From Balneolaceae bacterium (GTDB lineage Bacteria > Bacteroidota > Rhodothermia > Balneolales > Balneolaceae), in NCBI GenBank assembly GCA_007123985.1, contig SLGA01000015.1, positions 1 to 17,809 of the forward strand: a DNA stretch of 17,809 nt, given 5' to 3'. How positions within the stretch are numbered: the stretch's first letter is position 1; the number at the start of each line of letters is the position of its first letter. Below are positions 15,367 through 17,809 of this stretch, one piece after another. The notes under the pieces were generated by a model, which saw nothing but the letters and a program-made list of their open reading frames with translations, ran no database searches and was not told where the DNA came from. The translations under genes were made by a program, and so were the position numbers.

Positions 15367-17403
15367 TTACCGGTCAATTTCGAGCGTTTCTTTTCGCTTT
15401 ACTAATGTAAGAATGGTGTATTCTGCAACAAGATTATTTTCCTGATTGATTACCTCCACAGCGAACCAAACCATCCCGTAAGGAAATTTATCAGATTTAC
15501 GTTGCTGTCTCTGGGTTTTTTTCTTCACAATTAGTCGTGCACGAATGGTGTCGCCCGGGAAAACCGGTGCGGTAAATCGTAAATCTTCGAGCCCATAGTT
15601 TAGAAGAACTGGTCCTTCATCAGGATGTACAAACAGGCCTGCAGTAGCAGAAAGAACAAAATAACCGTGCGCAACAATTTTCCCGAACATGGATCTTGCA
15701 GCTGCATCAGGGTCTGTATGTGCATAGAAATGGTCACCCGTTAAATTTGCAAAATCCGCTACATCCTGTTTTGTTACGGTTCGTTTTTCGGTGGTTAGAG
15801 CTTCTCCGATTTTGAGCTCCTCGAAATACTTCATAAAAGGATGGGTTGCTGACTCATTCGTTTTCGCGCCTTTTATGTATTGCTTAGTGATGTGTTGAAT
15901 TGTGGTAGGTGAACCCTGAAGGGCAACCCGTTGCATGTTGTGCAATACCGCTCTGTAGCCGCCGAGCTCTTCACCTCCGCCAGCGCGTCCCGGCCCGCCA
16001 TGTACAAGAGATGCAATCGGTGACCCATGCCCCGTTGATTCTCCTGCAGATTGTTTATTGATAACCATAAACCTTCCGTGAAATGGAGCGCATTCCATCA
16101 CAATTTTTGCCGCAATCTCATCATCAGCAGTGAACAAAGAACCCACAAGCGAACCGTCTGCTTTGTTGGCGATTGTTATGGCTTCATCAACTGTTTTATA
16201 TGGCATTAAGGTTGTAAGCGGACCGAATGCTTCAATCGTGTGAACTTCGTCCACTTCAACAGGTTTATGGCAAACAAGCAGACGGGCATCAGAGTATGCA
16301 CCGTTCAAATTATCACCTGCATAAACCGACTCTGTTATTTCACTAAGCTTTTGAGCCTGTTCTTTGAAACGTTCTGCCTGCTGAGTGCTTGCGAGCGGTC
16401 CCATCCGGGTTTCTTTCAGGGACGGGTCACCGGTAACAGTATTATCCAGGCGAAATTTAAGAGCATCAATCACATCATCGAGGCGACTTTCAGGTATAAT
16501 GGTTCGACGGATTGCCGTACATTTTTGCCCGGATTTTACCGTAATTTCGTTAGCTACCTCTTTAATAAAAAGATCAAATTCTTCCATATCAGGGGTTATG
16601 TCCTCACCCAGGATGGAACAGTTCAGTGAGTCGGCCTCAAGTTTGAAGTGCACATTGTTTTCAATAACAGACGGATGAGCTTTCAGTTTTTTTCCTGTTT
16701 CTGCTGACCCTGTAAATGCAATCGAATCCTGGCTGGTTAATTGGTCAAAAAGATCGCCGGGAATATTGGCTGCAATAAACTGTACAGACCCCTCCGGAAG
16801 AATTTCTGATTCAATGATATCCCTGAAAACTTCACAGGCCAGGTAGGAGCCCAGTGGAGATGGTTTGATAATAGATGGCAACCCTGCAATGAATGCAGGA
16901 GCAAGTTTTTCGAGCATTCCCCAAATTGGAAAATTAAATGCGTTGATCTGAACAGCCAAACCACGGCGTGGTACGCATATATGCTGCCCGGTGAATGTGC
17001 CTTTTCTTGAAAGAGTAACCTCCTGTCCTTCAACATGCCAGGGCAGATCAGAGAGATTTCGCCTTGCCTGGCTCGAAATTCCAAATGCAGTGATGATACC
17101 TCCTTCAATGTCAATCCAGGAGTCGCGACGAGTGGCACCGGTATGGGTGGATATTTTGTAATACTTCTCTTTTCTCTCGAGCAGGTACTGTGCAAGAAAT
17201 TTAATTTTAAAAGCTCGCTCATGGATGGTAAGCTCTCTGATTTGTGGACCACCAACTTCTTTGGCATATCGGCACATTGTGCCATAATCAAGATCTGCTT
17301 CGTTGAAAACAGCTACGGGCTTACCATTTACGGCGCTTTTTAGTTCGGTTTTTTTCCCTGACTGGATCCATTTTCCACAGGAATAGGAAGAGACTTGTAT
17401 CAT
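15367..17403 (-). CDS. paaZ: Bifunctional PaaZ: 3-oxo-5,6-dehydrosuberyl-CoA semialdehyde dehydrogenase / oxepin-CoA hydrolase
   Basis: A 678-residue fusion protein, close to the usual PaaZ length. Residues about 1-500 are an aldehyde dehydrogenase with the NAD(P)-binding region (INAFNFPIWGMLEKLAPA, IIKPSP, FTGSAETGK), catalytic Glu256 (FKLEADSLN) and nucleophile Cys295 (SGQKCTAIRR). Residues about 520-670 are a MaoC-type enoyl-CoA hydratase (hot-dog fold) with Asp557 and His562 in GDHFYAHTD. PaaZ opens the oxepin-CoA ring and oxidises the resulting aldehyde in aerobic phenylacetate degradation. No paaABCDEFGJK genes are within the window, so it may be an orphan or have a different substrate. 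Start ATG 17403 agrees with the family N-terminus. A decayed gene lies directly upstream. Confidence 0.93.
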   Translation of the reverse strand: MIQVSSYSCGKWIQSGKKTELKSAVNGKPVAVFNEADLDYGTMCRYAKEVGGPQIRELTIHERAFKIKFLAQYLLERKEKYYKISTHTGATRRDSWIDIEGGIITAFGISSQARRNLSDLPWHVEGQEVTLSRKGTFTGQHICVPRRGLAVQINAFNFPIWGMLEKLAPAFIAGLPSIIKPSPLGSYLACEVFRDIIESEILPEGSVQFIAANIPGDLFDQLTSQDSIAFTGSAETGKKLKAHPSVIENNVHFKLEADSLNCSILGEDITPDMEEFDLFIKEVANEITVKSGQKCTAIRRTIIPESRLDDVIDALKFRLDNTVTGDPSLKETRMGPLASTQQAERFKEQAQKLSEITESVYAGDNLNGAYSDARLLVCHKPVEVDEVHTIEAFGPLTTLMPYKTVDEAITIANKADGSLVGSLFTADDEIAAKIVMECAPFHGRFMVINKQSAGESTGHGSPIASLVHGGPGRAGGGEELGGYRAVLHNMQRVALQGSPTTIQHITKQYIKGAKTNESATHPFMKYFEELKIGEALTTEKRTVTKQDVADFANLTGDHFYAHTDPDAAARSMFGKIVAHGYFVLSATAGLFVHPDEGPVLLNYGLEDLRFTAPVFPGDTIRARLIVKKKTQRQQRKSDKFPYGMVWFAVEVINQENNLVAEYTILTLVKRKETLEIDR

Positions 17404-17450
17404 ACTTTCAATAGGTTATGGTATTCCTTTGAATATAGTGAATAGGGGAC

Positions 17451-17721
17451 AGAAATCAGGAGGGCTTTTCGGTAAGAATGTTGCAGTTTACTCACTTCTT
17501 CGATTTTTATCGTTCACGTTAGAAGTGTTACCGTATTGAAGATCTTCAGGTCAACATGATGTAGTAACGGCACTCTTCGAAGGATCCTTGAGCTATATTC
17601 AAAAATCTCGCTTTTTCTGCATTTCCTCTTTTTTTAAAACCTTCTGCAATATTTGCAGGGATGGAAATGGAAGCTCTCCGAAATTGTAATGTGAGCTCAT
17701 TTCACCCAAATTTTTAAAAAT
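17451..17721 (-). pseudogene. Decayed four-helix-bundle protein gene (S23/IVP, TIGR02436-type)
   Basis: Read on the minus strand, three frames together give the outline of a four-helix-bundle protein of the 23S rRNA intervening-sequence family. At the 5' side IFKNLGEM (17721-17698) precedes a frame change into ELTLQFRRASISIPANIAEG and then FKKRGNAEKARFLNIAQGSF-EECRYYIMLT, ending in TGA at 17548-17546. A further frame change gives DLKIFNTV, an in-frame TGA at 17516-17514, and then IEEVSKLQHSYRKALLIS, the usual family C-terminus. The order and the motifs ASISIPANIAEGF and CRYYIML match the family well. The N-terminal helix is missing or unrecognisable, so the gene is broken and should give no functional protein. 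Beyond about 17730 to the window edge I see nothing recognisable. The last frame's stop (17402-17400) overlaps the paaZ ATG. Confidence 0.72.
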
Positions 17722-17809
17722 AATATGTTTTCCTAACTCCTGACCTACCCTTTCTCCTCTCCCCACGTTTTATACTCACCTGATTGATCTTTCCTTCCAT
17801 CCGGCACCT

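Noticed and set aside
16240..16629. 129-residue plus-strand open frame
   Set aside because: Antisense to the aldehyde dehydrogenase half of paaZ, whose catalytic Glu and Cys are both in the minus frame; no family resemblance in the plus frame.
1..17809. CRISPR arrays, tRNA or rRNA genes, insertion sequences, phage or defence genes
   Set aside because: No repeated spacer units, no cloverleaf or CCA-ended candidate, no transposase or integrase motifs were seen on either strand. The only sign of gene mobility is the eroded four-helix-bundle remnant.

Overview
The window (about 17.8 kb, moderate-to-low GC) looks like chromosomal DNA from an aerobic, non-fermenting member of the Bacteroidota/Rhodothermota/Balneolota group. 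The main reason is a complete-looking alternative complex III (ACIII) cluster in the order actA-B-C-D-E-F, a respiratory complex typical of that group. A TAnnTTTG-like promoter element, A-rich leaders and weak Shine-Dalgarno sequences, and a bacilliredoxin-like gene also fit. The genus cannot be fixed from the window alone.

Left part (1-7504, all minus strand): actF (cut by the window edge), actE, actD, actC, actB and actA form one tight operon transcribed from right to left. Together they encode a membrane quinol:cytochrome c (or quinol:oxidase) oxidoreductase that replaces the bc1 complex: pentaheme ActA, Fe-S protein ActB, NrfD-like quinol-site subunits ActC and ActF, small membrane subunit ActD, and cytochrome ActE. 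ActE carries two heme motifs rather than one, the second in an added C-terminal cytochrome c domain. Across a 440-bp divergent intergenic region lies a DUF420 membrane protein (7945-8517, plus strand), a family linked to cytochrome oxidase maturation, so the regulatory region probably serves respiration in both directions. That region holds two clear inverted repeats.

Middle part (8518-12290): a strong bidirectional terminator separates the DUF420 gene from a convergent UPF0173 metal-dependent hydrolase. Next come a two-gene plus-strand operon (YciO-type Sua5/YrdC protein and a YtxJ/BrxC-type bacilliredoxin), mtnA of methionine salvage on the minus strand, and a 68-residue DUF2892 membrane protein followed by a textbook intrinsic terminator.

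Right part (12291-17809): a GMC-family flavin oxidoreductase converges on a ribonuclease D gene. Upstream of rnd, on the same strand, is a full-length paaZ (fused aldehyde dehydrogenase and oxepin-CoA hydratase). Immediately upstream of paaZ is a decayed four-helix-bundle (S23/IVP-family) gene, broken by frameshifts and a stop codon. No other phenylacetate genes are in the window.

I see no tRNA, rRNA, CRISPR array, intact mobile element or phage genes. Most of the window is housekeeping and respiratory. I find no convincing unknown system; the best leads are the diheme ActE, the paired inverted repeats between actA and the DUF420 gene, the CxxC bacilliredoxin variant and the eroded four-helix-bundle gene.
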